Positions 22,990 through 32,444 of a DNA stretch of 64,000 nucleotides are shown one piece after another. This DNA is from Planococcus rifietoensis (GTDB lineage Bacteria > Bacillota > Bacilli > Bacillales_A > Planococcaceae), in contig NZ_CP013659.2 in the NCBI RefSeq assembly GCF_001465795.2, positions 948,501 through 1,012,500 of the forward strand. The letters are read 5' to 3'. Every line of letters begins with the position of its first letter. Position 1 is the stretch's first letter. The notes under the pieces were generated by a model. That model worked only from the letters and a program-made list of their open reading frames with translations. It ran no database searches and was not told the DNA's origin. Both the position numbers and the translations under genes were made by a program.

Positions 22990-23436
22990 GTGTCAACAGC
23001 ATTAAACGAAGAATTGAACGTACAAGTCGCTACATGGTCAGTGGTCTATACGAAACTACATAATTTCCATTGGTATGTCAAAGGGCCATCTTTCTTTACC
23101 TTGCATGTAAAGTTTGAGGAGCTGTATAACGAAGCGACGCTCCATATGGATGAAATTGCGGAGCGCCTGCTAGCACTCGGTGGCAAGCCGGTAGCGACAA
23201 TGAAAGAGCAGCTGGAATTGTCGGTTGTAGATGAAGCGACCAGCAGCGAAAGCGCGGAGCAGATGGTCGATACCATCGTTTCCGATTACGATAAGATCAT
23301 GAAATCCTTGAAAAAAGGCATGGAACTTGCTGCTGAAGTCGGCGATGACATGACAGAGGATATGCTGAATGCCATCCATCAAAACTTAGAGAAGCATTCG
23401 TGGATGCTGTCTGCATTTCTCGGCGAAAAGAAGTAG
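22990..23436 (+). CDS. dps: Dps family DNA-binding ferritin-like protein
   Basis: This 148-residue four-helix protein belongs to the Dps/mini-ferritin family, which oxidises Fe(II) with hydrogen peroxide, stores iron and protects DNA. The inter-subunit ferroxidase residues are visible in [24 protein letters not shown] and [14 protein letters not shown]. The start is GTG at 22990, with ggagag upstream; no in-frame ATG is close. A terminator-like hairpin follows before ytkD. No convincing PerR or SigB site was seen upstream. Confidence 0.93.
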   Translation: MSTALNEELNVQVATWSVVYTKLHNFHWYVKGPSFFTLHVKFEELYNEATLHMDEIAERLLALGGKPVATMKEQLELSVVDEATSSESAEQMVDTIVSDYDKIMKSLKKGMELAAEVGDDMTEDMLNAIHQNLEKHSWMLSAFLGEKK

Positions 23437-23450
23437 AATAGAAGAAATGG

Positions 23451-23482
23451 GCGTACGACCGTTAGCCGGTTGTACGCTTTTT
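23451..23482 (+). terminator. Intrinsic terminator of dps
   Basis: The stem gcgtacgaccg / cggttgtacgc (one G-T pair) is followed by tttttc. Confidence 0.8.
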
Positions 23483-23503
23483 CTGAAGCCGGGAGGATGT
23501 TTG

Positions 23504-23956
23504 ATGGAATATAAAGACTTGAACGGCTGCGCTTGCCGCTTATTTTTTGAAAAAGGACAGTCACAGATTGAAAGCCGGCATGTGTTGGTGATAGGAAAAT
23601 ATAATGGCAACTGGCTGTTGACGAGCCATTCCGTGCGCGGCCTTGAATTTCCCGGGGGCAAAGCCGAACCAGACGAATCGCTGGAGCAGGCGGCGAAGCG
23701 GGAAGTATTCGAAGAAACCGGAGCCAGCGTGAATAAATTAAAATGGCTAGCGGAATATACGGTTTATACCGATAAAGCTTTCAGTAAAACGGTATTTACA
23801 GCCACTATTGAGAGCGTGGAGAAAGTAGCATGGATGGAAACTGACGGTCCGGTGCTTGTGCCTGAACTTGTGATCGATGAAAATTACAGCTTCCTGATGC
23901 GCGACGAAGGCATGGAAGCGATTATAGAGAAGGTGAAGACTGTTGAGAAATGGTGA
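23504..23956 (+). CDS. ytkD: Nudix hydrolase YtkD (8-oxo-dGTPase type)
   Basis: The 150-residue protein carries the Nudix box GxKAEPDESLEQAAKREVFEETGA (about residues 52-74), the Mg site that hydrolyses nucleoside diphosphate linkages. Its layout matches Bacillus YtkD, which hydrolyses 8-oxo-dGTP and other NTPs and lowers mutation. Start ATG 23504 (MEYKDLNGCA) follows gggagga; a longer in-frame start at 23447 lies inside the dps terminator. It overlaps ytmA by 14 nt, so the two are probably translated together. Confidence 0.9.
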   Translation: MEYKDLNGCACRLFFEKGQSQIESRHVLVIGKYNGNWLLTSHSVRGLEFPGGKAEPDESLEQAAKREVFEETGASVNKLKWLAEYTVYTDKAFSKTVFTATIESVEKVAWMETDGPVLVPELVIDENYSFLMRDEGMEAIIEKVKTVEKW

Positions 23957-24761
23957 TATTGAATCAATGAGATGGTATCCGTCACCGAATCCGAACGTAC
24001 GCTTGCGGGAAGTGACGTATTGGTCTGAAGGCTTGCGTATCAAAGGTTTGCTGGCGCAGCCGAAAACAGATGATGCCGAAAGTGCCATCTTGTACCTGCG
24101 CGGAGGCATACAGTCCATCGGCATGGTGCGGCCGGCACGGATCGCGCAATTTGCGGGAATGGGATTTACCGTTTTCGCCCCTTATTACCGCGGCAACCGC
24201 GGCGGCGAAGGGAAAGATGAGTTTGCCGGTGGCGACCGCTATGACGCCGTAAATGCCGTGGAAGTGCTGAAAAAATTCAGTGCAGGACCAGTGCATTTGC
24301 TGGCATTTTCAAGAGGCGGAATCATGGCGCTATGGACCGCAGTGCTGAGAAACGATATTTGTTCCGTCGTGACATGGGCAGGTGTCACAGACACGGTGCT
24401 TACATATAAAGAACGGCTGGATATGCGCCGCATGATGAAGCGTCTATACGGCGGCACGCCGAATACTGCGCTTCCGGCATATGAAGAACGCAACCCTCTG
24501 ATGCGCATCGGGGAAAGCGATGCCGCTTATTTGATCATTCACGGCTTGAAAGACGACAATGTTTCGCCCCAGCAAGCCTTCCTGTTGGAAGAAGCGTTGC
24601 ACCTTAACCATCAGCCGTGTGAAACGTGGTATTTCCCGGAGTACACGCATTTTTTCCCTCCTACGGCTAATCGCAAGACTGCAAAGGCGCTGACGCTATG
24701 GATGAAAGAGCAGGAGAAGCGCAAAGAAGATTTAACCGAAGCTGTCTGCAATAATGCATAA
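23943..24761 (+). CDS. ytmA: YtmA-like serine hydrolase (prolyl oligopeptidase family)
   Basis: This 272-residue alpha/beta hydrolase aligns with B. subtilis YtmA through YLRGGIQSIGMVRPARI, FAPYYRGNRGGEG, the nucleophile motif FSRGG, and the aspartate and histidine in HGLKDDNVS and EYTHFFPP. The triad is therefore intact; the substrate is unknown. The start appears to be TTG 23943, with gagaaggtg upstream; ATG 23967 is an alternative that would remove eight residues. It overlaps ytkD and ends at a strong bidirectional terminator. Confidence 0.87.
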   Translation: MRNGDIESMRWYPSPNPNVRLREVTYWSEGLRIKGLLAQPKTDDAESAILYLRGGIQSIGMVRPARIAQFAGMGFTVFAPYYRGNRGGEGKDEFAGGDRYDAVNAVEVLKKFSAGPVHLLAFSRGGIMALWTAVLRNDICSVVTWAGVTDTVLTYKERLDMRRMMKRLYGGTPNTALPAYEERNPLMRIGESDAAYLIIHGLKDDNVSPQQAFLLEEALHLNHQPCETWYFPEYTHFFPPTANRKTAKALTLWMKEQEKRKEDLTEAVCNNA

Positions 24762-24786
24762 GCTTAACGCGGTAGTTGAGAATAAA

Positions 24787-24828
24787 AAAAGGATGGAGAG
24801 AAATCATTGATTTCTCTCCATCCTTTTA
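24787..24828 (+). terminator. Bidirectional terminator between ytmA and pckA
   Basis: A stem of about 19 bp (aaaggatggagagaaatca / tttctctccatccttt) lies between convergent genes. Confidence 0.88.
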
Positions 24829-24836
24829 TGATGTAA

Positions 24837-26426
24837 TTAATTATGGGTAGGGCCGCCTTTTTGGCTAATGCCAGCATCCACAGTGCCGAATTTTTCAAAG
24901 TTGTCTTTGAACTTCTTCGCCAATTCCTGTGCTTTTTGATCATAAGATTCTTTGTCAGCCCATGCATTGCGCGGGTTCAATACTTCAGTCGGAACGTCTG
25001 GGATTTCTTTTGGCATGTTCAAGCCGAAGACGGATTCGTGTTCCATTTCCACGCCGTTCAAGTCGCCGCGAATTGCCGCGCGGACCATTGTGCGAGTGTA
25101 TGACAGTTTCATGCGGCTTCCGACGCCGTAAACCCCGCCAGTCCATCCTGTGTTTACTAGGTAGACGTCTGCGCCGTGCTCATCGATTTTATCGCCAAGC
25201 ATTTCAGCGTAAACTGTCGCGTGAAGCGGAAGGAATGGTGAGCCGAAGCATGTCGAGAATGTCGCTTCCGGTGAAGTGACGCCGCGTTCTGTGCCGGCCA
25301 GTTTTGATGTGTAGCCGCTAAGGAAGTGGTACATCGCTTGTTCTTTCGTCAATTTGCTGATTGGAGGCAATACGCCGAATGCGTCCGCAGTCAAAAAGAC
25401 GATCGTTTTCGGGTGTCCTGCAACAGAAGGGATGACGATATTGTCGATGGCATCGATCGGGTAGGCTGCACGCGTGTTTTCAGTCAACGATCCATCATCG
25501 TAGTCCGGGATGCGTGTGTCTTCGTCAACAACGACGTTCTCAAGGACAGAGCCGAAACGAATGGCATCGAAAATCTGTGGTTCATTTTCACGAGACAAGT
25601 TGATCGTTTTTGCATAGCAACCGCCTTCGATGTTGAAGACGCCGTTATCGGACCAGCCGTGCTCATCATCGCCGATCAATTTACGGTCTTCGTCTGCCGA
25701 CAAAGTCGTTTTGCCTGTGCCGGAAAGGCCGAAGAACAAGGCAACGTCATCGTTTTTGCCAACGTTCGCTGAGCAGTGCATCGGCAGGATGCCTTTTTCA
25801 GGAAGGATGTAGTTCATGATCGAGAAGATGGACTTCTTCATTTCGCCTGCATATTCCGTACCACCGATCAAGATGATTTTCTTTTCCATCGAAACGATGA
25901 TGAATGTTTCGGAATCCGTTCCGTCCACCGCAGGGTCTGCGTGGAAAGTCGGGGCGTAAACAACAGTGAATTCAGCTTCATGCGCCTTCAGTTCTTCCGC
26001 AGTCGGGCGGATAAACAATTGATGGGCGAACAAGTTATGCCAAGCGTATTCGTTGATTGTCTGAATCGCCAGGCGTGACTCAGGATCTGCGCCAGCAAAG
26101 CCTTTGAAGACATACAAAGCGTCTTTTTCTTTCAAATGATTGAGGACTTTAGCATATAGGTTTTCAAAGATTTCAGAGGAAATCGGGCGGTTGACGCTGC
26201 CCCAATCAATTTTATCTTTCGAAATCGCCTCTTCTACCATATACTTGTCTTTAGGCGAACGGCCCGTGTATTTGCCTGTTTCCGCTTTGACTGCGCCTTC
26301 ACGCGTCAACACTGCCTCCCCGCGGGATGTTGCAGCTTCCACCAATTGTGGAACGGATAGTTGCGTATTAATATTCGAGCCGTTCAAAAGCTCTTTCAAA
26401 TCATTTGCTAGGTTCACTGAAGTCAT
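24837..26426 (-). CDS. pckA: Phosphoenolpyruvate carboxykinase (ATP)
   Basis: PckA converts oxaloacetate and ATP to phosphoenolpyruvate, the entry step of gluconeogenesis. The 529-residue protein has the kinase-1a P-loop GLSGTGKT (233-240), the preceding [11 protein letters not shown] block, and the GWTGG motif near residue 425. Start ATG 26426 follows ggaaggt. It is divergent from metK across a 552-bp regulatory region. In Bacillus pckA is repressed by glucose through CcpN; no clear operator was recognised here. Confidence 0.96.
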   Translation of the reverse strand: MTSVNLANDLKELLNGSNINTQLSVPQLVEAATSRGEAVLTREGAVKAETGKYTGRSPKDKYMVEEAISKDKIDWGSVNRPISSEIFENLYAKVLNHLKEKDALYVFKGFAGADPESRLAIQTINEYAWHNLFAHQLFIRPTAEELKAHEAEFTVVYAPTFHADPAVDGTDSETFIIVSMEKKIILIGGTEYAGEMKKSIFSIMNYILPEKGILPMHCSANVGKNDDVALFFGLSGTGKTTLSADEDRKLIGDDEHGWSDNGVFNIEGGCYAKTINLSRENEPQIFDAIRFGSVLENVVVDEDTRIPDYDDGSLTENTRAAYPIDAIDNIVIPSVAGHPKTIVFLTADAFGVLPPISKLTKEQAMYHFLSGYTSKLAGTERGVTSPEATFSTCFGSPFLPLHATVYAEMLGDKIDEHGADVYLVNTGWTGGVYGVGSRMKLSYTRTMVRAAIRGDLNGVEMEHESVFGLNMPKEIPDVPTEVLNPRNAWADKESYDQKAQELAKKFKDNFEKFGTVDAGISQKGGPTHN

Positions 26427-26512
26427 ATATATGTACCTTCCTTTTCGTTTATTCCCAAATGAATGGGGAAGATGTATATTCGAACATTAGTATAACACAT
26501 TGACGCGATTAG

Positions 26513-26540
26513 TCTATACTAATAACTAGAAATCTGTCAA
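26513..26540 (-). promoter_or_regulatory. Candidate pckA promoter
   Basis: On the minus strand TTGACA (26540-26535), a 16-nt spacer and TATAGA (26518-26513) lie about 90 bp before the pckA start. Confidence 0.45.
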
Positions 26541-26617
26541 TGTTAACGATTTGTGCTGTTTCAATAGTAGAAAAAGATGCATGCTTAAAAGTCTGACAAT
26601 CGTTTCCGTTAAAAACG

Positions 26618-26646
26618 TTGACAGTGCTTGTTGCATTCCGTATGAT
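26618..26646 (+). promoter_or_regulatory. metK leader promoter
   Basis: A perfect TTGACA (26618-26623), a 17-nt spacer and TATGAT (26641-26646) lie just upstream of the SAM riboswitch. Confidence 0.75.
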
Positions 26647-26662
26647 GGGAAATTGAACGGAT

Positions 26663-26837
26663 ACTCTTATTCCGAGCTGGTGGAGGGTGCAGGCCCAATG
26701 AAACCCGGCAACCTGCTGCAATTGCAGCGATGGTGCCCAACCTGAAGCAAGGCGAATGCCTTGGACGATAAGAGTGAAAGGTGCTTATGATGATTATTCC
26801 TTTCCTCATTGCTTGAAGATGAGAGAAGGGATTTTTT
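26663..26837 (+). ncRNA. SAM-I (S-box) riboswitch with terminator controlling metK
   Basis: The aptamer (26663-26775) has the P1 pair actcttat / ataagagt, the core ccgagctggtggaggg, and the P3/P4 segment with gaagcaaggcgaatgcc. A terminator stem at 26796-26837 ends in a T run. When S-adenosylmethionine is bound, the terminator should form and shut off metK. The T run is followed by 141 bp with no gene before the metK start. Confidence 0.93.
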
Positions 26838-26978
26838 TATGGAATGCCCTTAATCCTCGTGTGCAGGCTGAAAAAGCTGGAAGTTCAATTCCTATAAACG
26901 GAAACGGACTTGACATGGGAAAACGAGTACCGTATCAATTTCGAGAGCAATCTCGCAGGATATAAGGAGGAACTTTTT

Positions 26979-28175
26979 TTGACAAACCGTCGATTATTCA
27001 CATCAGAATCAGTAACAGAGGGCCATCCGGATAAAATTTGCGACCAAATTTCAGACGCAATCCTGGATGCGATCCTGACAGAAGACCCGAATGCGCGTGT
27101 CGCATGCGAAACGACTGTAACGACAGGGCTTGTTCTTGTCGCAGGCGAAATCACAACATCCACGTATGTAGATATTCCAAAAGTGGTCCGCCAGACCGTT
27201 AAAGAAATCGGCTATACACGTGCGAAATACGGCTTCGATTCCGAGACAAGCGCAGTGTTGACAGCAATTGATGAGCAGTCGGCAGATATCGCTGCAGGCG
27301 TCAACGTGGCTCTAGAAGCGCGTGAAGGCCAGATGACCGATAAGGAATTGGATGAGATCGGGGCAGGCGACCAAGGTTTGATGTTCGGGTATGCGTCAAA
27401 TGAAACAGAAGAATTGATGCCATTGCCAATCAGCCTGGCGCACAAACTCGCACGCCGCTTGGCAGAAGTGCGCAAAGAAGAAATCTTGCCGTATTTGCGC
27501 CCTGATGGCAAAACGCAAGTAACGATTGAATATGATGAAAACAATAAACCGGTGCGTGTCGATACGATCGTCATTTCAACACAGCACCATCCGGAAGTGT
27601 CTTTGGAGCAAATCCAGCGCAACTTGAAGGAATACGTCATCAATGCCGTTGTACCGGCTGAATTGCTTGACGCTGAAACGAAATACTTCATCAACCCGAC
27701 AGGCCGCTTCGTCATCGGCGGACCTCAAGGAGATGCAGGGCTTACAGGCCGCAAGATCATCGTCGATACGTACGGCGGTTATGCACGACACGGCGGTGGG
27801 GCATTCTCCGGTAAAGACGCGACAAAAGTCGACCGTTCCGGTGCTTATGCAGCACGCTATGTGGCGAAGAATATTGTTGCTTCTGGCCTCGCCGATAAAT
27901 GTGAAGTGCAGCTTGCTTATGCAATCGGCGTAGCACATCCGGTATCGATTGCTGTCGATACGTTCGGCACTGGGAAAGTCAGCGAAGACAAATTCATCGA
28001 ACTTGTCCGCGCAAACTTCGACTTGCGCCCAGCAGGTATCATCAAGATGCTCGACCTGCGCCGCCCAATCTACAAACAGACAGCGGCTTACGGCCATTTC
28101 GGCCGTACGGATGTCGATCTTCCATGGGAACGCACAGACAAAGCGGATGCTTTGAAACAACAGGCTAACGCATAA
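26979..28175 (+). CDS. metK: S-adenosylmethionine synthase MetK
   Basis: MetK makes S-adenosylmethionine from methionine and ATP. The 398-residue sequence shows [17 protein letters not shown] at the N terminus, the GAGDQG motif, and GGGAFSGKD with its nucleotide-binding residues. The start is TTG 26979 ([11 protein letters not shown]): tataaggagg lies 8 nt upstream and the sequence aligns with B. subtilis MetK there. A longer in-frame ATG at 26910 has no ribosome binding site. Expression is set by the S-box upstream. The gene is monocistronic. Confidence 0.96.
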   Translation: MTNRRLFTSESVTEGHPDKICDQISDAILDAILTEDPNARVACETTVTTGLVLVAGEITTSTYVDIPKVVRQTVKEIGYTRAKYGFDSETSAVLTAIDEQSADIAAGVNVALEAREGQMTDKELDEIGAGDQGLMFGYASNETEELMPLPISLAHKLARRLAEVRKEEILPYLRPDGKTQVTIEYDENNKPVRVDTIVISTQHHPEVSLEQIQRNLKEYVINAVVPAELLDAETKYFINPTGRFVIGGPQGDAGLTGRKIIVDTYGGYARHGGGAFSGKDATKVDRSGAYAARYVAKNIVASGLADKCEVQLAYAIGVAHPVSIAVDTFGTGKVSEDKFIELVRANFDLRPAGIIKMLDLRRPIYKQTAAYGHFGRTDVDLPWERTDKADALKQQANA

Positions 28176-28176
28176 T

Positions 28177-28209
28177 AAAAAGCAGGCGGATTTTTCCGCC
28201 TGCTTTTTC
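28177..28209 (+). terminator. Bidirectional terminator between metK and the gamma-carbonic anhydrase gene
   Basis: The perfect stem aaaaagcaggcgga / tccgcctgcttttt lies between convergent genes. Confidence 0.9.
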
Positions 28210-28718
28210 TATTGAAGTGATTTATAATAAGCTGCTTTTTCTGCGTATTCCCGAACAATGCGCTCCATATCTTGTTTGTCCGCTTCGTTCAGTTCACGCA
28301 CCACTTTTGCGGGGCGGCCGAATGCCAGTGTGCCTGCTGGGATTTTCTTTCCTTGCGCGACAAGGCTGCCTGCGCCGATGAAAGCTCCTTCGCCAATTTC
28401 AGCACCGTCCAGAATGATCGAGCCCATGCCGACGAGAGCGCCTTTTTTGATTTTACAGCTGTGAAGCGTTACTTGATGGCCGATGGTGACATCGTCTTCC
28501 AAGATGAGCGGATTGTCCGGGCTTTGGTGGAGCATCGACAGGTCTTGGATATTGGTGTTTTTCCCGATAATAGTCGGTGCCACGTCGCCGCGGATGACGG
28601 TGTTGAACCAGACAGAAGAATTCTCGCCGATCGTCACATCGCCGGTGACGGTCGCATAATTGGCAATGAATGCCGATTTGTCAATCTTTGGTGATTTGTC
28701 TTTATATGGATAGATCAT
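28209..28718 (-). CDS. Gamma-carbonic anhydrase-like hexapeptide-repeat protein (YtoA type)
   Basis: This 169-residue left-handed beta-helix protein has hexapeptide repeats (for example IGENSSVW, IGHQVTLHS, IGEGAFIGAG). The three zinc-ligand histidines of gamma-carbonic anhydrases are present as H64, H81 and H86. The family includes true anhydrases and inactive relatives, so hydration of carbon dioxide is likely but not shown. The minus-strand start ATG 28718 follows aaaggagc. It converges on metK. Confidence 0.88.
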   Translation of the reverse strand: MIYPYKDKSPKIDKSAFIANYATVTGDVTIGENSSVWFNTVIRGDVAPTIIGKNTNIQDLSMLHQSPDNPLILEDDVTIGHQVTLHSCKIKKGALVGMGSIILDGAEIGEGAFIGAGSLVAQGKKIPAGTLAFGRPAKVVRELNEADKQDMERIVREYAEKAAYYKSLQ

Positions 28719-28817
28719 GGCAAAGCTCCTTTATCATTGATAAGATGTAATTAGTTCTAATCGTATCAAAACAACGGAAAAGGTCAATCGATCAAGCTGT
28801 ATAGGGAGGCGCGGATT

Positions 28818-29618
28818 ATGTGGAAATGGCAAGCGGAAGGCGAGGCAACAGGCGTTATCGTGTTGATCCACAGTGCATACGAGGAGCATAAGCGCTATGC
28901 ATGGCAAATCGAGAAATGGCGCAGGAGCGGGTTTCACGTCTATATGGGCGATTTGCCGGGACATGGGACACAAGCAGCAGCTGATTCGGTACACCGTGAA
29001 CCATTTTTCGAGTATGATAAAACAGCCGCTGAGCTGCTGCGCCTGGCAGCGGAAAATGACTTGCCAATTGTACTCGCGGGACATGGGCTCGGCGCAGCGA
29101 TCGCTATCCATGCCCTTAGACAAAATCGCCATCCTATAGCAGCGCTTATTCTCACGTCGCCATGGTTTGAATTGCAAAAAGTGCCGAGCAAGCCAACACT
29201 TGCCTTGTCCGGAATCAGCAAGCTTACCGGGAAAGGGAAAATCGACCATGGCATCGAATTGCGCCATTTGACGAGACGCAAATTCCACGATGAGTCGGCG
29301 GGTGCCGAGCGAGCGATCAAGTCACTCAGTTCACCGGTCTGGTGGAAGGAATTGCAAAGTTATTTGGAGCAAGCCGCTCAAATACAGCTTCAGGATACTC
29401 CAATCATGCTCCATGTGGGCCAGCGGGATTTGATAACACGAACCGCTGCTGGGCGTACTTGGCTGTCTAAGCAAGCCGTGAACGAATTCCAATTCAAGGA
29501 ATGGCCATTTTGCTACCACGATCTGCTGCAGGAACCGGAGCGGGATGAAATATTCAAGGCTGCGTTGTACTTTGCCGAATCGGCAGCGGAATCCGAAAAA
29601 ATACGCCGCAGCCAATAA
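28818..29618 (+). CDS. YtpA-like alpha/beta hydrolase with the catalytic serine replaced by glycine
   Basis: The 266-residue protein aligns along its length with Bacillus YtpA (a lysophospholipase-like hydrolase linked to bacilysocin): KWQAE at the start, VYMGDLPGHGT, and the C-terminal WxxCYHDLLQEPERDE. The nucleophile elbow reads GHGLG (88-92), where YtpA has GHSMG; codon 90 is ggg, a clear glycine. The oxyanion motif is HS rather than HG. The other triad residues, D204 and H234, remain. The protein is probably catalytically dead or altered. Start ATG 28818 follows ggaggcg. The luciferase-like gene follows after 48 bp without a terminator. Confidence 0.85.
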   Translation: MWKWQAEGEATGVIVLIHSAYEEHKRYAWQIEKWRRSGFHVYMGDLPGHGTQAAADSVHREPFFEYDKTAAELLRLAAENDLPIVLAGHGLGAAIAIHALRQNRHPIAALILTSPWFELQKVPSKPTLALSGISKLTGKGKIDHGIELRHLTRRKFHDESAGAERAIKSLSSPVWWKELQSYLEQAAQIQLQDTPIMLHVGQRDLITRTAAGRTWLSKQAVNEFQFKEWPFCYHDLLQEPERDEIFKAALYFAESAAESEKIRRSQ

Positions 29619-29666
29619 CACTTCATGATCAGCAATTACATCAAAGAATAGAAAGGAACGATCAAG

Positions 29667-30677
29667 ATGCCACTACGTTTCAGCATATTAGACCAATCCC
29701 CAATCTCACAAGGCCAAACAGCCCGTGAAGCTTTGGCCGATACGGTCCAGTTGGCGCAACACGCAGAACAATGGGGCTACACACGCTTTTGGGTATCGGA
29801 GCATCACGATGCCAAAACTTTGGCGGGCTCTTCGCCAGAAATCCTCATCAGCCATATCGGCGCCAAAACTTCATCGATCCGCCTGGGTTCTGGCGGTGTC
29901 ATGCTGCCGCATTATTCGGCGTTTAAAGTGGCAGAGAACTTCAATTTATTGGAGAACCTGTACCCCGGACGTATTGATGCGGGTGTTGGCCGCGCACCAG
30001 GGGGCATGCCGAGAGCATCGTTCGCTTTATCGAATGGCCGTTTGCGGGATGCGGGGCGCTTTCCTGAACAGCTGGATGAGCTGCGCATGTATTTGGAAAA
30101 CAGCATTCCGGAAACACATGATTATTATGGAATGAACGCAACCCCGGTGCCGCCGGAAGCGCCGCCGATCTGGATGCTCGGCTCAGGGAAGGGATCTTCG
30201 CAATTGGCCGCCCAAAAAGGCTTGCCGTATATGTTCGCCCATTTCATCAACGGCGAAGGCGGACAACGATTTGCAGCCAACTACAGAAAAAATTTCATTC
30301 CCCATAAAGGCAATGAACCGTATACCGGTTTTGCGATTTTCGCGGTTTGCCAGGAAACTCGTGAACAGGCGGAATATGTTGCGTCTTCACTCGACCTGTC
30401 ACTTGCGATGGGCGCACAGGGTATGCCGTCTGACGGTACGCCGCCTCCAGAACAGGCAGCCGCTTACGAATACTCGAAGTTCGAAAAACTGCTCGTTGCG
30501 GATAACCGCCGGCGCATGGTCGTCGGCAACCCTAAGCAAGTGGTGGATCAATTGGAAGCACTCGGCTCAGAATATGGCGCCGATGAAGTGATGATCGTTT
30601 CCGTCGCCTATGATTTCAATGATAAGTTAACGACGTACCGATTGATCGCAGAAGAAATGACTAAAAGAATATCCTAA
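29667..30677 (+). CDS. Luciferase-like (LLM class) flavin-dependent monooxygenase
   Basis: This 336-residue TIM-barrel protein belongs to the bacterial luciferase-like monooxygenases, which use reduced FMN and oxygen. Signatures are LDQSPISQGQTAREAL, RFWVSEHHDAKTLAGSSPE, RLGSGGVMLPHY and RIDAGVGRAPGG. The substrate is unknown; many close relatives in Bacillus are uncharacterised. Start ATG 29667 follows gaaagga. It could be cotranscribed with the YtpA-like gene and ends at its own terminator. Confidence 0.88.
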   Translation: MPLRFSILDQSPISQGQTAREALADTVQLAQHAEQWGYTRFWVSEHHDAKTLAGSSPEILISHIGAKTSSIRLGSGGVMLPHYSAFKVAENFNLLENLYPGRIDAGVGRAPGGMPRASFALSNGRLRDAGRFPEQLDELRMYLENSIPETHDYYGMNATPVPPEAPPIWMLGSGKGSSQLAAQKGLPYMFAHFINGEGGQRFAANYRKNFIPHKGNEPYTGFAIFAVCQETREQAEYVASSLDLSLAMGAQGMPSDGTPPPEQAAAYEYSKFEKLLVADNRRRMVVGNPKQVVDQLEALGSEYGADEVMIVSVAYDFNDKLTTYRLIAEEMTKRIS

Positions 30678-30716
30678 AAAAGCAGCAGGCTGAAAAAATG
30701 GCCTGCTGCTTTTTTG
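30676..30716 (+). terminator. Terminator of the luciferase-like gene
   Basis: The perfect stem aaaaaagcagcaggc / gcctgctgctttttt is followed by gc. Confidence 0.9.
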
Positions 30717-30733
30717 CATGTTTGCCGAAAAAG

Positions 30734-30758
30734 GTTTACAGATGAGCTGGAGGGATAA
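30734..30758 (+). promoter_or_regulatory. Weak SigB-like promoter upstream of the pyruvate oxidase gene
   Basis: GTTTAC (30734-30739), a 13-nt spacer and GGATAA (30753-30758) partly match the SigB consensus (GTTTAA-N12-15-GGGTAT). The -10 is imperfect. In B. subtilis the related ydaP is a general-stress gene. Confidence 0.25.
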
Positions 30759-30797
30759 AGAGATGGAACAGCAGAAATAAGGAAAGAGGGAATGTAT

Positions 30798-32396
30798 ATG
30801 TTTGAACGCACCGCAGGCAGCCATGTAGTAGAGCTGTTGAAGCAATGGAATGTAGACCATATTTACGGAATGCCGGGGGATTCCATCAATGAATTAATGG
30901 AAGAACTGCGCAAAGTGGATATCCGTTTTATCCAGATACGCCATGAAGAGACAGGGGCGCTCGCCGCTTCAGCTTATTCGAAATTGACCGGGCGCATTGG
31001 CGTATGCCTGTCGATCGCAGGACCTGGGGCAATCCATCTGCAAAACGGTCTATATGATGCGAAAAAGGACAAAACCCCGGTACTCGCGATCGTCGGGCAA
31101 GTTACCAGCAGTGCTGTTGGGACCGATACTTTCCAGGAGCTGAAATTGGAATCGATGTTTGAAGACGTTTCGGTCTATAACCGCCGCGTGCAAAATGCTG
31201 AGCAATTGCCGGATATGCTGAATCAGGCGGTGCGTGCAGCCTATGCGGAAAAAGGTCCAGCTGTTCTCGTGGTGTCGGACGATCTATTTAGCACGAAAAT
31301 CAAGCGGGAAAAGGAGATGACCTCGCCGGAATATTCCGTGCCGCATATCCGGGCGGCGGAAGAAGATTTGAAGGAAGCGCTGAAGCTATTGGAGACTGCG
31401 AAAAAGCCAGTCATCTTGGCAGGCAAGGGCGCACAGGACGCACCTGGCGAAGTATTGGCATTTTCGGAAAGGCTGAAAGCGCCAATCATTGCATCGCTTC
31501 CGGCTAAAGGTCTGATTCCTGATGATCACCCGAATAACCTAGGACAGCTTGGGCAACTCGGGACGGAGCCGGCTGAAGAGGCGATGAAACAAGCTGACTT
31601 GGTGATCCTAGCCGGTACAGCCTACCCGTACAGGGAGTATTTGCCGGACAAAGCGCCTGCCATCCAAATTGATCTCGAACCGCGCGTGATCGGCAAATAC
31701 TATCCCGCAACGGTAGGCGTAGTCGGGGAACTTGGGCCGGCACTTGCCTCGTTGACAAGCAAGCTCGGCGAAAAAGATCCAGCATTCTTGAATCAATTTC
31801 AGGAGAAACGACGTGCTTGGCATGACAAGCTGCGTGAAGATGTCGATAAGCAAACCGACATGCTTCAACCTCAGCAAGTGCTGGGCGAAATCCAGCACAT
31901 CATGGAGCGGGACGCTGTCATTTCACTTGATGTCGGCAGCATCACCATCTGGACGGCGAAATACTTGCAGTTGAGCGGACACAAATTAGTTTTATCATCT
32001 TGGCTTGGCACGATGGGCTGCGGTTTGCCTGGAGCGATAGCGGCAAAACTGGCGTATCCAGATAGACAGGCCATCGCTATCGTCGGGGACGGCGGATTTT
32101 CAATGGGCATGCAGGATTTTGTCACTGCAGTTAAATACAAACTGCCGATGATCATCGTCGTTTTCAATAACCAGAAGCTTCAATTGATCGAAGACGAGCA
32201 AAAAATGGCAGGCAATAAGCCGACTAATGTCGATCTTGCCAATATCGACTTTGCGGCCTTTGCCATTGCTTGCGGAGGTGAAGGCTACACAGTCAAAACA
32301 CGTGCCGAATTGCAAGACGCTTTGTCGAAAGCGAAAGCAAGCAAACAGCCGGTCGTCATCGATGCATACGTCGAAGACATCTCGGCTGTATTATAG
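30798..32396 (+). CDS. Pyruvate oxidase (thiamine diphosphate and FAD type, YdaP-like)
   Basis: This ThDP enzyme of 532 residues resembles YdaP and pyruvate oxidases, which convert pyruvate, phosphate and oxygen to acetyl phosphate, carbon dioxide and hydrogen peroxide. It has the N-terminal PYR domain (IYGMPGDSINELMEEL, RHEETGALAA), a central FAD/structural domain, and the C-terminal ThDP motif GDGGFSMGMQDF...NNQKL. An acetolactate synthase is less likely from the layout. I start at ATG 30798 because gagg lies 8 nt upstream; ATG 30792 would leave only 2 nt. Confidence 0.82.
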   Translation: MFERTAGSHVVELLKQWNVDHIYGMPGDSINELMEELRKVDIRFIQIRHEETGALAASAYSKLTGRIGVCLSIAGPGAIHLQNGLYDAKKDKTPVLAIVGQVTSSAVGTDTFQELKLESMFEDVSVYNRRVQNAEQLPDMLNQAVRAAYAEKGPAVLVVSDDLFSTKIKREKEMTSPEYSVPHIRAAEEDLKEALKLLETAKKPVILAGKGAQDAPGEVLAFSERLKAPIIASLPAKGLIPDDHPNNLGQLGQLGTEPAEEAMKQADLVILAGTAYPYREYLPDKAPAIQIDLEPRVIGKYYPATVGVVGELGPALASLTSKLGEKDPAFLNQFQEKRRAWHDKLREDVDKQTDMLQPQQVLGEIQHIMERDAVISLDVGSITIWTAKYLQLSGHKLVLSSWLGTMGCGLPGAIAAKLAYPDRQAIAIVGDGGFSMGMQDFVTAVKYKLPMIIVVFNNQKLQLIEDEQKMAGNKPTNVDLANIDFAAFAIACGGEGYTVKTRAELQDALSKAKASKQPVVIDAYVEDISAVL

Positions 32397-32444
32397 AAGG
32401 AATTGTAACAAGGATATGAATAGACGAAAGGAAGGCGAAATGGA

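Noticed and set aside
26910..26978. A longer N terminus for MetK starting at ATG 26910.
   Set aside because: The family begins at NRRLFTSES, and the strong ribosome binding site at 26964-26970 serves the TTG at 26979.
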